Assembly: GCA_032207245.1 (NCBI GenBank)
Contig: JAGEOH010000208.1
Location: forward strand, 1 to 64,000
DNA length: 64,000 nucleotides
Direction: 5' to 3'
Source of the DNA: Pardosa pseudoannulata
Taxonomy: Eukaryota > Arthropoda > Arachnida > Araneae > Lycosidae
Positions 13,112 through 26,089 of the stretch are shown here, piece by piece. Made by a program: the position numbers and the translations under genes. The notes under the pieces were generated by a model. That model saw nothing but the letters and a program-made list of their open reading frames with translations, was not told the DNA's origin and ran no database searches. How positions within the stretch are numbered: the stretch's first letter is position 1; each line of letters begins with the position of its first letter.

Positions 13112-13583
13112 CCCATTAACGCCCGGATGTTTCTGGTGACTATATATTAGTAAATACCTAACATAGAATCTATTAGAGACACCTGGAAGTAAAACAAAAT
13201 AGGAAATTTAAACACCTTTAAATATGACATCAAGTCATCATTAGTGACGAAGTGTCATTTTAAAACATAATAAGATGTCTTTAAAAAAAGGGAAAACTTC
13301 ATGATAAGATATTTATTTGCTATCACATATGAGAAAAGTACTGAAAAGAGATGACTTATTACAGATATGGCTATTCGCCGTGATTTTGACGTTCAGAATA
13401 CCGGTCATAATACGTTCCTATTCTAAGCTTGAAAATCATAAAATGACAAAATTATAGATAAGATCCTATTTGGGAGATTATTCATAAGATTAATATGTAT
13501 TTCTATTAAAAAGAAAGAATCGTTTCAAGAAAACAAAACCATTTTTTGACTGTCCTCAAATAAGGACGCTGGGCGTTAATGGG
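13112..13583. mobile_element. piggyBac-type MITE, 472 bp
   Basis: The ends form a 15 bp perfect inverted repeat counting flanking bases: AACCCATTAACGCCC at 13110-13124 and its reverse complement at 13571-13585. On the left the CCC is preceded by TTAA (13108-13111), the target piggyBac elements use. On the right the equivalent four bases are TTGC (13584-13587), a decayed or lost copy. A CCC start next to TTAA is typical of piggyBac-family ends. The interior has no open frame of transposase size, so this is a non-autonomous element. The family assignment rests on the ends alone. Confidence 0.72.
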
Positions 13584-14456
13584 TTGCGTATGGGCCTTAT
13601 TTTCATCTGGTAAAATAAAAAAATATATATCTGAGAAGTATTTTAATATTGCTGTTGAAAATATATTAAAAAACATTCTTGAAACAAAACAGATTATGTA
13701 TTAAAACCACCATCGTGTATAGTTTTAAAGTTCACCATTGTAAAAAAACCCTTTTATTTTCCGTATTGTTTACCTTTTTTATGTATATTAAATATCTATC
13801 ATCTGATATTCCCATTCAAAAGAAATTCATCTCCTGGATTGTTTTAATCAAAACAATTCTGACTATCTTAAAACTAAAGTTTCTTTATTTAATAATTTAT
13901 AGAAATAAAAGAAGACATTTTGTAAAATTCTAAATCGATGTGTACATATGCGGTATTTCGTGTGCACTTTTGGTTTAAAGTTAATTTTAGGAGACCCATA
14001 AATTAAAACAAACTAAAAGTGTTTTATTCTTGACGGCAAATCGAAATAATGTTGTATAAATTTCAGAAAATGTAATACCCAGACTGTTATTGTGTGTTTG
14101 TACTTTAATTATAAATATATAGTCACTCTACTATTTTCATTAAAAAATTCAAAAAGGACTGTTCAGATTTTGAAGATTGTATTACTTTTGATTTATATAT
14201 TAAATATTAGTACATTTTTATTGCCTAATATAAGTGTTAAATAAAAAATGTATTTAGTTTCCGAAATTAAGTTTACATTTTTTAAATAATATCAGTAGAG
14301 TATTTTAAAGATAATATAATTTTTTAAATTAGCCTCCGATTTTATTGAAAAATGTGAACAGCTCTATTCAAGAAAATGGGTATCTCTCAAAATATTTAAA
14401 TACCTTGAGAATACATAAAACCTTTTTTGTGAGTAATGTGTTAAATAATTATTGTA
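13584..14456. other. No gene seen
   Basis: Very AT-rich sequence. An 84-codon frame at 13679-13933 is lysine- and isoleucine-rich, as expected from chance in this composition. Confidence 0.5.
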
Positions 14457-14952
14457 ATTTATATCCTTCTTCACAAACTCATTATAAAGTACCTAAACTT
14501 TGTGAAAATACTGCAAAATGAGGGAGTTTTTTAAAGTGAAAACAGTACTGTTTAAGTAACAGCACTTTTATATGTATGCATGTTAATAAATAATACTTTT
14601 AAATTAATAAATAAGGTTTAATTAGAGCAGAATGGTCTTCACGAACCCAAAGAATTGATTTCTATGATAATTTGGGGTTTCATTTCTCATCTCTTTTCAT
14701 AAGTTTTACGTATACTGGGATCTTTGGGAACGCTGAAAAATATCGTTTCGTTGCAATTACTTGTATTCGTACAATACAGTAAGTATTTAGAATAGGACTT
14801 TTAATGTCAGATATAATAAATATTTTTCTATTATATGCTATGATTCTTTGAACGGGAACAAATTGAAAAGTAGCCTCATCCCATGTAAACAACTTATACT
14901 ATCAGTGTTTTCATGAACTGTGACGTCACAAAACCGGCGGAAGAAAAGTAGA
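14457..14952 (+). repeat. Dispersed repeat family A, copy 2
   Basis: Same sequence as 3273-3748 with scattered substitutions and an insertion of roughly 40 bp near 14575-14620. This copy keeps TGACGTCA (14921-14928) where copy 1 has TGACATCA, a change of the kind CpG decay makes. The 70-codon minus-strand frame at 14680-14892 lies wholly inside it and is not kept in copy 1. Confidence 0.85.
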
Positions 14953-15334
14953 ATGATTTTTGATCATAAACAAAGAGTTGTTTTCAGTATGAATTTTTGG
15001 TATTTGTACGTAGTTGAATTGACATTTTTGTCCGTAGTAATTTGGATTGACATTTTTGTACGACAAAAATCATTTTATTTAACTTAACTTGACAAGAAAT
15101 AATGATTGGTACGTTTTGTATCCATTTCAAACTCGCATTACACTATCCAAAGTTTTTTTTAATTTATATCTAGTTTTGATTTTAGAATATTATATTCTCA
15201 TAGAAGTTAACTGAGAATTTTTTTTACTTTACAGCTAATTTTATAGAATATTTTGAGAAGAAAGTTTGTAAAATGAATGTGATTGATTTTACACAGTATT
15301 TCTCTGATGGTTTAGTTTTGAAAAGAATCTCTTT

Positions 15335-15891
15335 TCCAACTTCCTGTTTTATAAAGAAATAACAGTATTCTAGTGAATGCGCTCTTTTCATATGTAGATA
15401 TTTTGGAGAACAATGGATGACAAACCCTCAATGTTCTTCATAATGTTTGGCAGTTGGCCAGATGAATTTCCGTTTCCGCAGCAAGAACACACCGATATGA
15501 AGTCGAAAAAACAAATTAATAGATGAAATAGATCATTTTTATTACCGCAATAGTCAGCAATTTAAGAAAAACGAAGATTCTCAGATGAACGCAGTTGCAA
15601 ATTTTTTGAGTCCGTCGAAAAAAGTGACCAGAGATAAAAAAAAAAATCCTTTTGCAGTTGAAAAAGAAATTAACCAGATTTCAAATGAATCGCTAAAATC
15701 CCAACTTTAAGAGAATGACTGTTGACAGATATTTTTATCAGGTAGTGTAACTAGTTCGATCTAAATTAAAATATTTTAAGTATTGTCGGATTTAGTTAAA
15801 GATATTTTGTTTATTGACTTTGAAAAATATTCACTTGAATCCAATCTGAATAAAACAAATCCAACTTCCTGTTTTATAAAGAAATAACAGT
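15335..15891 (+). repeat. Pair of exact 32 bp direct repeats, 525 bp apart
   Basis: The same 32 bases, beginning TCCAACTTCCTGTTTTATAA and ending AAATAACAGT, stand at 15335-15366 and 15860-15891. The flanks differ. The 493 bp between them show no gene I recognise. Confidence 0.9.
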
Positions 15892-16254
15892 CTTTAGCTT
15901 CTGCAAACGATATTTAATAAATCTTTCATCGTTAGAACTTTTCTAACAAAGTACTTGTGGGCACGATTGACGGAAGTCATTTTGACCTTCAACTTGTTCC
16001 CTTCTTTGCATAAACAATTATTATTCACATTTATTTACATATTTTTTTATCACAGGAATGGAGTGTTTAATAGGAAGGACAATCCACCTTAGTCTTGAAA
16101 GTATTTTAAAGGTGTGATGGCGAGAATAATACATCAAATCGGGAATTTGAATCATTAGGTAAAATATTTTTTTGAATGGTCAGATATATTACGTACACAT
16201 ATTTCGTCTTTTGTTTGTTTCAGTAAAATTCAAATATTTTTAAGTTTTTGAAAG

Positions 16255-16470
16255 AGTTTTAAGCAACATCGCTCACTTAGAAATTTACAAAAACTGAAAT
16301 GTTATACACATTTTAATAAATAACTTTAGAAAAATCACTCTAATTTTGTCGATTTTTCATGTTTTAACATCATTTCAAGGGAAAAAAAGTAAAGATTACT
16401 CCATGGGGGATTTTTTTCTGAAAAAGTATTCGACATAAGTGGACTTCGGGAAAAGTTGGAAGTTTGAGAA
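16255..16470 (+). repeat. Isolated unit of the ~167 bp satellite
   Basis: Carries the array blocks AATTTACAAAAACTGAAAT, TTTTGTCGATTTTTCATG and TTTTAACATCATTTC. It is separated from the main array by about 800 bp of different AT-rich sequence. Confidence 0.8.
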
Positions 16471-17289
16471 GCAACAGGAATAAAATATTCAAAATTTAGA
16501 AAATTACTTAAATTTAAGTAAATAAATAATTTATAAAATCTCGAAGTAATCGAACGATTCGATAACAGAAAGTAATTAGCATAAAGTTTTAGTACATTTT
16601 TTGTAGTTATGTAGTTTAATATTTTATAGGATAGAGGTAATAATTTGAATTCCATATAAATGATCAAAAATCTCTTTTGAAGCTCCAGTAGATGGGAGAT
16701 TCTAGATAAGAAAATATTTTCTAAAAAAGTATAAGCTACTCATTTGAAATAAAAACTATATTAAGGTTTATTTCTGGGGGTCAAAACGAAAGCTGGATGA
16801 TAGACGAATTTTAATATTGGGATTTATATATCAATATATTAATATGTTCTAATATACATCACCTTATTATTGAGTTGCTTATATAAGTGTGTTCAAACAA
16901 ACTTATAACAATTAAACAAACACACATATATTAATGTGTGTGTTGGTTATCTATAAAACAAAAATTCAATAAATACATAACTCATACAATACCCCCTTAT
17001 GCTTAGTTCAATATATACATAAATTTAAATTTTAACATATTGCTTTAAAAAAGAAAATCATATAACCTGTTATTACTGTTCTTCGGTGAAAACAGATTTG
17101 TGGACGCCTCAAAAAAGAGAAAGATAGAAAAATTTTCCAATTACCTTAAAAAAATCATTTATATATTTTTTATTTGAAGTGGAAGAGGGTTTTAAAAAAA
17201 CTTTTTTTTTTTAATTTTCAGAAAAAAAAATTTCCGAAAATTCTTTTAAATTTTCGGGGTGAAAAAAAATCTGTTTTTTATAATTTTCG
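16471..17289. other. No gene seen
   Basis: AT-rich DNA between the outlying unit and the main array. It includes a CA/TG-flanked AT tract around 16918-16943 and poly-A/T runs near 17200-17270. Confidence 0.6.
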
Positions 17290-19420
17290 GATCCGAATCA
17301 GCCCTGCAGGACTCATCCCCAGTACTCAATATTTCTCCAGGTACTTTGCGAAAAATGAATAATTCCAAGTGACATTTTCATAGGAATTATAATAAAGAAT
17401 TCACTCATTTTGTCGAATTTTCTCTTTTTTAACAGCATTTCGAGGCAAAAAACATAAATATCGCTCATCCTAAAAACGATAGGTCGATGGCGATCCTGGG
17501 CAACACTTCCAAATTTATAAAAACTGAAATTTTTATAAAGATTTCAAAAAAAAAAAATTAAGAAAAATCAATCATTTCGTCGATTTTTCTGTTTCAACAT
17601 CATTTCGGGTTAATGAAAGGGAAGAGTACTCAATATTTTCCGACAGGTAGTTGGCCACATAAGTGACAGTTGATAACTTTGAAATGTATAGAAACTGGGA
17701 TTTTCGTACAGAATTTAATAAATAATTTAAGAAAAATCACTCATTTTGTCGAACTTTGTTTGCATGAAGATCCCTCATCCCCAGAACAGGTAGTTGGCGA
17801 AACAGGGCTTTCAAATTTATAAAAACTCAAATTTTCATACAGATTAGAAATAAAAATTTAAGAAAAATCACCTATTTCGTCGAATTTTCATACTTTAACA
17901 TCCTTTCGAGGATTGAATCGTAAAACTCACTTATCCCCAGTACTCAATATTTTCCGACAGACAGTTTGGGCAAAGATGTTCGAAATAAAAATAACTTCAA
18001 AATTTATAAAACTGAGATTTTTATTCAGATTTTAATAAATAATTTAACAAAAATCACTCATTTTGTCGAATTTTCTTTTTTTAACTTTGTTTGGAGGCAT
18101 AAAATTCACTCCTCTCCAGAACTTAGTAATTTTCGATGGCGACACGCCAAAAAATGGATCAATGTAAAATTTTATAAAAACTGAGAATTTATATAGATTT
18201 TAAAAAATAAATTATGAATAATAATGAGTTTCGTCACATTTCCATGTTTTAACATCCTTTGGGGGCAAAAAACCTCATGATCATTCTATCCCAGAACTCC
18301 ATATTTTCCGAAAAATGAATGACTTCGAAATTTATAAAAACTGAGATTTTAATAAAGAATTGAAGCAAAATCATTGATTTCGTCGAATTTCCATGCTTGA
18401 ATATCATTTCGAGGCTAAAAAATAAAGAACTCAATATTTTCCGACAGGCAGTTTGTGACCCCGGGCAACATGGTCGAATATACTATAACTTCGAAATTTA
18501 TAAAAACTGCGATTTTTTTCATCTTTTGATGAATAATTTAAGAGAATTCTGTAATTCATTCGAAGGCTGAAAACATAAGAAGCACTCCTGCCCAGAATAT
18601 TTTATTTGACTCGTAGCAGAAATGGGTAACTTTGAAATTTATAAAAACTCTAATTCTGATATAGATTTTATTAAATCAATTAAGAAAATCACCCATTTCT
18701 TCGATGTTTTAACACACTTTCGAGTCAATTTCACTCGTTCCTGAAACTCAGTATTTTCCGACATGTTGTTTGAAGAAAAATGAATAAAAAACTGAGATTT
18801 TTATACAGATTTCAATGATTTAATGATGAATAATCGCTCATTTCCAACTTTTAACATCATTTTGAGGCAAAAAACGTAAAGATCTTCCAATCTCAGAACT
18901 CAATATTTTCCAACAGGTAGTTGGCAACATGCCCGAAATTAGCATAACTTCAAACTTTATAAAAACTGAGATTTTTTAAAAAATAATGTCACAAAAATCA
19001 CTCATTTCGTCGAATATTTTTTTAATATTTCGTAGGTTTTAATAATTAAGAAAAATCACTCATTTATCCGAATTTTCGTGTTTTAATATCATGACTCACC
19101 TCCCAAATTCAATATTTTTCGACAGATACCCAGGGAAAATGGCCGAAAAGTGACTAACTTTATAGAATGTGAGATTTTTTATGCAGATTTTAATAAATCC
19201 AAAAACATTAATTTATTCGAATTTCCATGTTTTAACCTCATTTTGAGTCTAGAAATTGAAGGAGTATATTCATTTCTGACAGGTCTGGGAAAAATGGACT
19301 CACTTTGATTTTTATAAAAACTGAGATTTTTATACAGGTTTTAATACATAATTTAATTAAAATTTTTAATCGAATCAAATTTTAATGTTTTAAAATCGTT
19401 TCCAAAGTGGTGTTGAAAAG
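17290..19420 (+). repeat. Diverged tandem array, unit ~150-185 bp, about 13 copies
   Basis: The anchor CACTCATTTCGTCGAATTTT and its variants recur at about 17398, 17566, 17735, 17863, 18050, 18220, 18370, 18540, 18680, 18830, 18995, 19060, 19205 and 19365. Each unit also has AATTTATAAAAACTGAGATT, CAACATCATTTCGAGGC-like and CTCAATATTTTCCGACAGG-like blocks. Divergence, internal deletions and irregular spacing are far greater than in the array at 1-3267, so this array is older or no longer homogenised. Short frames in it are chance readings. Confidence 0.93.
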
Positions 19421-20540
19421 TGTTTCGTTCTTGTATCTCACATTTTCTATTGAACTTCTCAAAACTTTTATCTGCTTGCTTAGTTGAGAAAAATGAAAAT
19501 TTCTTGACATTTTTCTACTTGATGATTATGAGGATAATATAGAACGACTCCAGTGCTGTCACCAACCCTGTAGAATTCTGTCAAGAAAGTTTTAGGACAT
19601 TAGAAAATCTCTTTTTTTTTTTTCTTTCTTGCCACGTTGTTCGGCATGCGTCAGAACTCTGGCTTTTTGCCCCACTAATTTTTAATTCTTGATATAATCC
19701 CAAATTCCTTTTTAATTTAATGTCTCATATCTATAATACCTTTTTTGGATTGCCATAGTATTATATAATAATTGCAGTTAATAATTATTTTTTATTAAGC
19801 GGCAATATATATTATAGCTTGATAAAATTGTCTGAAAGCGGCTGCTGGAACCTATCAATAAATAAAGAGCAGAACTCACCTGGAATCCCTCTATCAACTC
19901 TTCCCCAAAATAAAAACGTTAATAAAAATTAGGGATGCCTTTCTCCCCTCCTATCTGTGCAGCTATTATTCTAGTCAATTCTCCTCCCCGCTATTGTTTT
20001 CTCTAACTTTGCTCCCACTTTTAGGGGATGCTTTATCATAGCAGCTGCGGCTTGTCAAATGATTCACGTATCATTAGATGCCGGTAACTCGAATCCCAGT
20101 TCCACACTATTCTGCTAATTCAATTCTTTAAATTCTCTATTGTTAGAAACAAAAAATCATTGCTAACTGTTTGATAACAAAATAGCTTTTAAACTGTCAT
20201 AATTTTAGATTTTGTATGGTTTACACTGTTTGGGAAATCGAATTTTCTCCAATCCACGATGATGGGAGGTTGATCCAATCCACCACAGAAATATGTTAAA
20301 TATGCGCGGTTGGATAGAACTTTCAACAGAATTTTTAAACGTATTCCATCCTTGATAAAAATTTAGAAGATATAGTAATGGCTTAAAAATGAGCATGTTG
20401 TAAGACTCTTTACAAAGAGTTATGTTTTTATTCATTTATTTATTCATTTTTTACTTTTTTTGTTGTGTTTTGTTTTGTAAATCGAACAGTTGTTGCGCAT
20501 TTTTTTTTCACTAAACATTGTAGAGAATGAAGTATTACCG
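19421..20540. other. No gene seen
   Basis: Contains a slightly less AT-rich patch near 19860-20110, with a tRNA-T-arm-like but unpaired AACTCGAATCCCAGTT near 20085. No gene recognised. Confidence 0.5.
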
Positions 20541-20544
20541 GGAC

Positions 20545-21110
20545 TCTTATGGATCGTATAGGATCGCATATATCGGAATCACGCTTAAAAAGAAATCAAG
20601 ATACAAGAAATTCAAATACGATGCGGTAAAAAAAAAAAATCTTGACATTTTAAATTTTTGAACATATAAAAATAAAAGAATTTGATTACAATTTCGAGTT
20701 TGCTAGAGAACAAGAGAAAAGAAATTCCAAAATCCCACCTCTTTATCGAGATGTTTTTTTGAAGTCTGACTCGGATCTAGTTATTATTATTATTTCCAAG
20801 GTGCAGAAATTGTTTATTCCCAAAATGGGAGAAAGGGGGAAGCTTTCTAATTGAAACGAAATTTGAATCCATAGAAAATGCCTTAGCTACATATGGGTTG
20901 TATGCAATCTACTGGGAGTGCATGTGCTTCGAATGCAATATAGCCACGTGAGGAATGAGATGCTTTTCACTCGGTCGGAAGGGAATCTTTTAACGATTTT
21001 ATGGATCGTATATATCATAACTGAAACAAACAAAAAAAGATAAACCAAGATACACGAAATTCAAATGCAATGCGGTATGGACATTTTTCAATTTTAAGGG
21101 CATGTCACAG
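20545..21110 (+). repeat. Two diverged copies of a ~115 bp segment, ~445 bp apart
   Basis: 20545-20660 and 20990-21110 share TTTTATGGATCGTATA-like, CCAAGATACACGAAATTCAAA-like and ATGCGGTA blocks in the same order and orientation. The DNA between contains no recognised gene. Confidence 0.75.
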
Positions 21111-22520
21111 GTATATAACAATTCCAACAGGTTCAACGATATTAATATTTAATTCAATTAGTTCGTGCAAGTAAAATCAAATGCTTTTTTTTCTTATTTA
21201 ATTGGAACTTAAAATTATACTCATTGTTAATCATCTTTAAATATTCTATTGTAAATTCAGATAAAAAAATATATGGTTTAATGATTAAAATGAAAAACTG
21301 AGTACGTTGAAATGAAATTCGAATTATTTATAAATTGAAATTAAAATTTAGTTTCTTTGTAAAGCAAATGAAATAACTATACTGTTCTAAAGTTGAAATA
21401 CAACACTAATTTATTTGTAAATCGGAAGTGAGAAAAGCAACCGAGGGTTTTCCATTAATGTCAGCTACCACTTTTTAGTTGTTTCAGCTCGACTCTTTGA
21501 TAATTGAGGTTAAAAACTCAAAATATTGTAAATTGAAATGAGGAATTAATATCATTAGTAATTAAAATTAAAAATTAACTTGAATGTACATTTAAATTCA
21601 TTATTGAATCCTTTACTAATTGAAAAAAGTTATATTGAATTCTTTGGAATGTGGAAATTGTACCCTTTTCCTTGTTATGGGAAGCTAAATTAGCAAACTA
21701 AGCAGAGTGCCAATAAGAGTCAAACTTGCGTGCCTCGAGTTAATCATAGGAGCGTATCTCTGTTTTCCAAAAACAATAAGAGACTTCGTGGAATAATTCA
21801 TATTGTATGAGCAATGTACTGGAAATTTATGACAATGGGACACACGAGAAAATCGTAAATCAAGAACAAACTAAATCGTACGGCGCGATTCAAAGAAATC
21901 ATTTTCAAAATATCCAATACTTTCTTTACATTCTCATTTTTTCTTTGAATTTTTTTCAAGCTATTGTTTTTGTTTCGTCATTCCTAATCTCGAATGGTCT
22001 CTGACAAATAGACATGAACATCTGCTTACCTTTGATCATTGCATGTGTTTGTCTTTGATTATCCTGTTCAGCCCATGAACAAAAATGATGTCTTTTTTTA
22101 TGCAGAAATAAAAGAATGTTTCTGATCCGACGAGCTAAGTGGACATTTTAAAATAGAAGTTTCTATATATTGAAACTTTTAAAATTAAGACGTTGACGCC
22201 TCAAAACGTTGTTATCAAATGACTCACATTTATTGCACTCAAATTGAACAGATTCAAAAGTAAACTTTCGAGTTTAAATGGGATAATAAAATGTATTTAG
22301 GGTACAGGGGACCAAATTATTTAGTTTATTGTTGTACGAATTTAATTAATTATATTGAATGAGAAAGGAAATAGTTTCTGAAAAGTCAAGATTTTAAACT
22401 GATATCCTGTTTCAGCAGTGTTTAGTGGTTAAATAAAAGTTTAAAATTTGTTCGTGTCTCTACTGTAGTGTACAACTCAGATTTTCGAGTTAAGATTCGA
22501 AAAATGTCAGAGTAACACAT
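21111..22520. other. No gene seen
   Basis: AT-rich sequence. A 65-codon frame at 21807-22004 ends in a hydrophobic stretch but has no start context, neighbours or family resemblance to support it. Confidence 0.5.
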
Positions 22521-22916
22521 GTCGTTAAGTTTCATCTTTGTAGAAGCATAATTAGAAATGAATTGGAAACCACTCACATGCTGATTCTGTTGATCTTTTT
22601 TGGCACAAATGATGGATGGACTTAGCTATCATGACGTCATAACAAAATTGTGAAAAGGGTGATTTATTATCTGACCTGGAGTTTGGAGTCTTTCTTGACT
22701 CAAAACTCCGTAGATACTTGTATCTACGAATTCAAAAAATTCTGGGAATTCATTTCTATAAGTTTCACTGTTGTTGGACCATAGTGAACGAAGACAGTGA
22801 TTAAAAATTACCAAAAAAAGGGAAAAATTTTTTTTATCTAAATGCGTTGATTTTTTTCTGCGTATAAGATTGATTTTGGATCAAAAGCAGCGAATAAATT
22901 AGCTGTTGTGACGTCA
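22521..22916 (+). repeat. Repeat family B, units 1 and 2 (tandem)
   Basis: Unit 1 (22521-22639) has TAAGTTTCATCTTTGTAG, then CATAATTAG, and ends at TGACGTCA (22632-22639). Unit 2 (22746-22916) has GAATTCATTTCTATAAGTTT and ends at TGACGTCA (22909-22916). The same layout recurs at 51791-52105. The function and origin are unknown. Confidence 0.75.
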
Positions 22917-25900
22917 CGTTTAATTTTTTAATATCTAAATTTTTCAAATAGCTTTCATTCATGTTTTAATTAAACTAAAACTGTTTAAGATTAAGGCATC
23001 CTTCATTTTTTATTTTTATTTATTTATTTAAGTTCTTCTTTCGATGAGTTTTACGAAAATTTTTCAGATAAGAAAGTGAGGTGAAAACAAATGAAAGTTG
23101 AGTTATTTTTCCCTCTCTCAATGGAAATCCCTTTTCTTAATTCGAAATGCTGAGCTTTTCCGTGTGCGGATATTTTGGTTGGGCCTTTCCTGTTTGAATA
23201 ATGCATGAGGTTCGCTTGTACAGAGCTCGTTAATATCTGATTGGGTCATTAACTTTTTTTTTGTTTAATACTCGAAAGGAAACTATTAAGATGTTAAATA
23301 ACTAATTCGATTCTCTTTGCAAGTCGATCGTGTTGACAATCATGTCCGCCAATAACATAAAACTGATTTAAAAGAAGAAATATGGAAAACTTTAAATGAT
23401 GCTTTTGACTATATTCATTCTTCGATTCATTTATAGAAAAATATTCAAGAAAACCCGAAAATAATAATCACGTGTCAGTAAAAAATTTCGTCTAACATTT
23501 GTATTATTTTCTAACAGTTTGTCAGTGGGTGCAAAGCTAAAATGAAAGAAAACAAAATTTTTAATTTAAAGCAAGTTTAAATGCTTTAACATAGTTTTCT
23601 GAGAGTTTTATAATTTTCCTTATTCAGACGTATGCATAAAACAAAGTTTCAAAAAATTCCATTTCTGAAAATAAAATTTCACTTTTAACATCCATTCCAA
23701 ATGCCTTTTGCTCAGGTTTTGGTAATTTCGTAAATGCTATCAATCCATTTGATGACATTATCTATTAACATTTCTTCAGAGGAATAATTATACACTTTAA
23801 TTTCATTTTGAAAGAAATATCTTTATACAAGTTTCTATTGAAATAACTAATTAAAATTCAGTAGCATTACATAAACATTATTGGTTGCCTAAAAATAAAT
23901 TAATTTTTCTTACAACACATATTAACCTAAAAATAAAATAATAACAAACCCGATAATTACCCCAAACACATTTGTTTAACTGCTCGGTAAAAGGAAATTC
24001 TTGATATTTGTAAGCAAACCAAAAAACTGATATAAAGTAAATGACAACTGCTAAAAATTTTTAATCCAAATAGTTTGCCTTTGATATTATGTTACAAGTA
24101 AAATAATGTTCCTAATACCTTTAAATTCGTTAACACAGTTTTGCAAAGAGTACTACTACTAAACTAATTTGAAAATTTCCGAAATTTACTTAAAAATTTA
24201 GCTTTGTTTTTATGCAAAAAAAACTTATATAAAAACACATCTTCAATAAAATTAAAATGTTAATGAAAATTGTTTTAGAAAACTTAACTGTGTGGAAAAA
24301 AATGTGTATAACAAAATTTACTACTTATATCTCTTTCTGGCATGTAAATTTATTTTAGAAATGTGAAAGTAATTTTAAATTATAAATGTAATGTAATATT
24401 ACATAGCGGTATTAAAATTATACTTATTCGAACAAAATGAATAGTAAATTCTACTTTGGAGAGCAGCAACATATTTGTGTCATATCACGTACATATGGAT
24501 TTCGAATTTGACTTGTAGTAATGTTTAAAATGAGCAACCGTGATATTTGGTTAATTTATTATGATGGCCTATTGAAATGCAAGGCAGGTTGCTATGAAGT
24601 GAAGAAATAGTTCCTCTATCTCCTATTCCTCTTGTCATTGTCATTTTTATACGTTACTTGTTGATAAGAAGTTGAAAGATTTGGATTTCGGAGAAGATCT
24701 TAATCAGAATATCAAGCCTGTACGTGCTGGAACAACACCCCACAAGCCTTAAATCAAAATTCATGAAGTTGAAAGCACTCAAAATTTCAGTGGAATAAAC
24801 TTGAGATCAAATTTCAAATTCTAGATTTAGCTTCAAAAGAAAGAATAAGAAGTGAATTCCAATAATTAAAATCAAATGAATAGTTACTATTTAATATACA
24901 GTTTGTTTTTTAATGGTTTCAAATACCGGATTTATCTATGATCCTTTAATATTTTAACATTACTGCTACATTTGTGGCTTCGGATATGTAGACTCATAAA
25001 AAGTAATTGAAGCGAAAGGGACGGAATTCACAATTGCACCATTCTTGAAAATAATGGATTCTCAATGGAATTCTTTCCATTGAGAACACCATGTAACACC
25101 AGTTTTATATCAGGAAAGCCTAAAAATATTTTATATAAACCGCTATGAATTTGCAGTAATGTCATAAACATGGCAATATAAATTTTGATAGACTTTTGGT
25201 TTGATTTTTAATTTCTGAATTTTGACACCTGCTGTTAGACCATTTGCCTAACGACTCCAGATCTTTAGGACTCACCCCGTTTCTGGGAGTCTCATAATTG
25301 TTCTTTTGGTTTATCTTTCTACATTTATTTTCTTTTGAAGTTTTAATTATTATTTTATGTAGCATAAACAAGTTTCATTTAGGGAAAGGTTTAGATGGCC
25401 ATTAGAGCTTAGATGTTCGCAGCGTTTGCTATATATTAAACAAATTTTTAGCAAGTTGTTTTATGCTAAAGCAACCCAAATTTCATTGACTGGTATTTCA
25501 AATACCAGTTTGTGAGACAATAAAGTAAATTCTTGGGACACCTTATAGTTTTATTAATATATGTATTTTGTTTATCGAAGTATATAACGAGGGACGGGGT
25601 TATAGTCATGTGATCGATGCAAAAAAAGAAATGGATTTTCTTTTTTATGTATATACATCTTGTTTATTGCTGTTTATATGCGCAGAATAACATAAACAGT
25701 TATCTTTCCCAATCAATAATGGTGTTTTTTTTTAGTGTAATTAGTATTTTTTTTTCTTTAGAGTAAATATGTTTTTTCTTTAGACGAAATAACACGCTTT
25801 CTTATTTAAAGTAAGTAACGTGTTTTTTAGAATAAATTATGTTTTGTAGAGTAAATAGTATGTTTTTCTTTAGATTGAATAAATAATGTTTTCTATAAAA

Positions 25901-26034
25901 TTTACCTTTATAAAAACTTTAAAATCTGAACCATAACGTTTAAATAATATGTTTTTTTTTCTATAGAAATATCTTTACTTTGGCGATATGTTCTTTTTTT
26001 TCTATGCAGATGATTCAGTAAGTTTTTTAGCAGA

Positions 26035-26038
<4 letters not shown>
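22917..26038. other. No gene seen
   Basis: AT-rich DNA with poly-T-bearing tracts near 25720-25890, where TTTTTCTTTAGA-like blocks repeat loosely. No gene or transposon was recognised. Confidence 0.5.

Positions 26039-26086
<48 letters not shown>
26039..26086. repeat. (TA)n microsatellite
   Basis: Nearly 50 bp of pure TA. The isoleucine/tyrosine-rich frames on the minus strand here are translations of the repeat. Confidence 0.97.

Positions 26087-26089
<3 letters not shown>

Noticed and set aside
14680..14892. Minus-strand 70-codon frame
   Set aside because: Lies inside dispersed repeat A, and the other copy (3273-3748) does not keep the frame.
25240..25300. Possible tRNA-like fold around GACTCC...GGGAGTC
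   Set aside because: No box B sequence and arms do not assemble into a cloverleaf.
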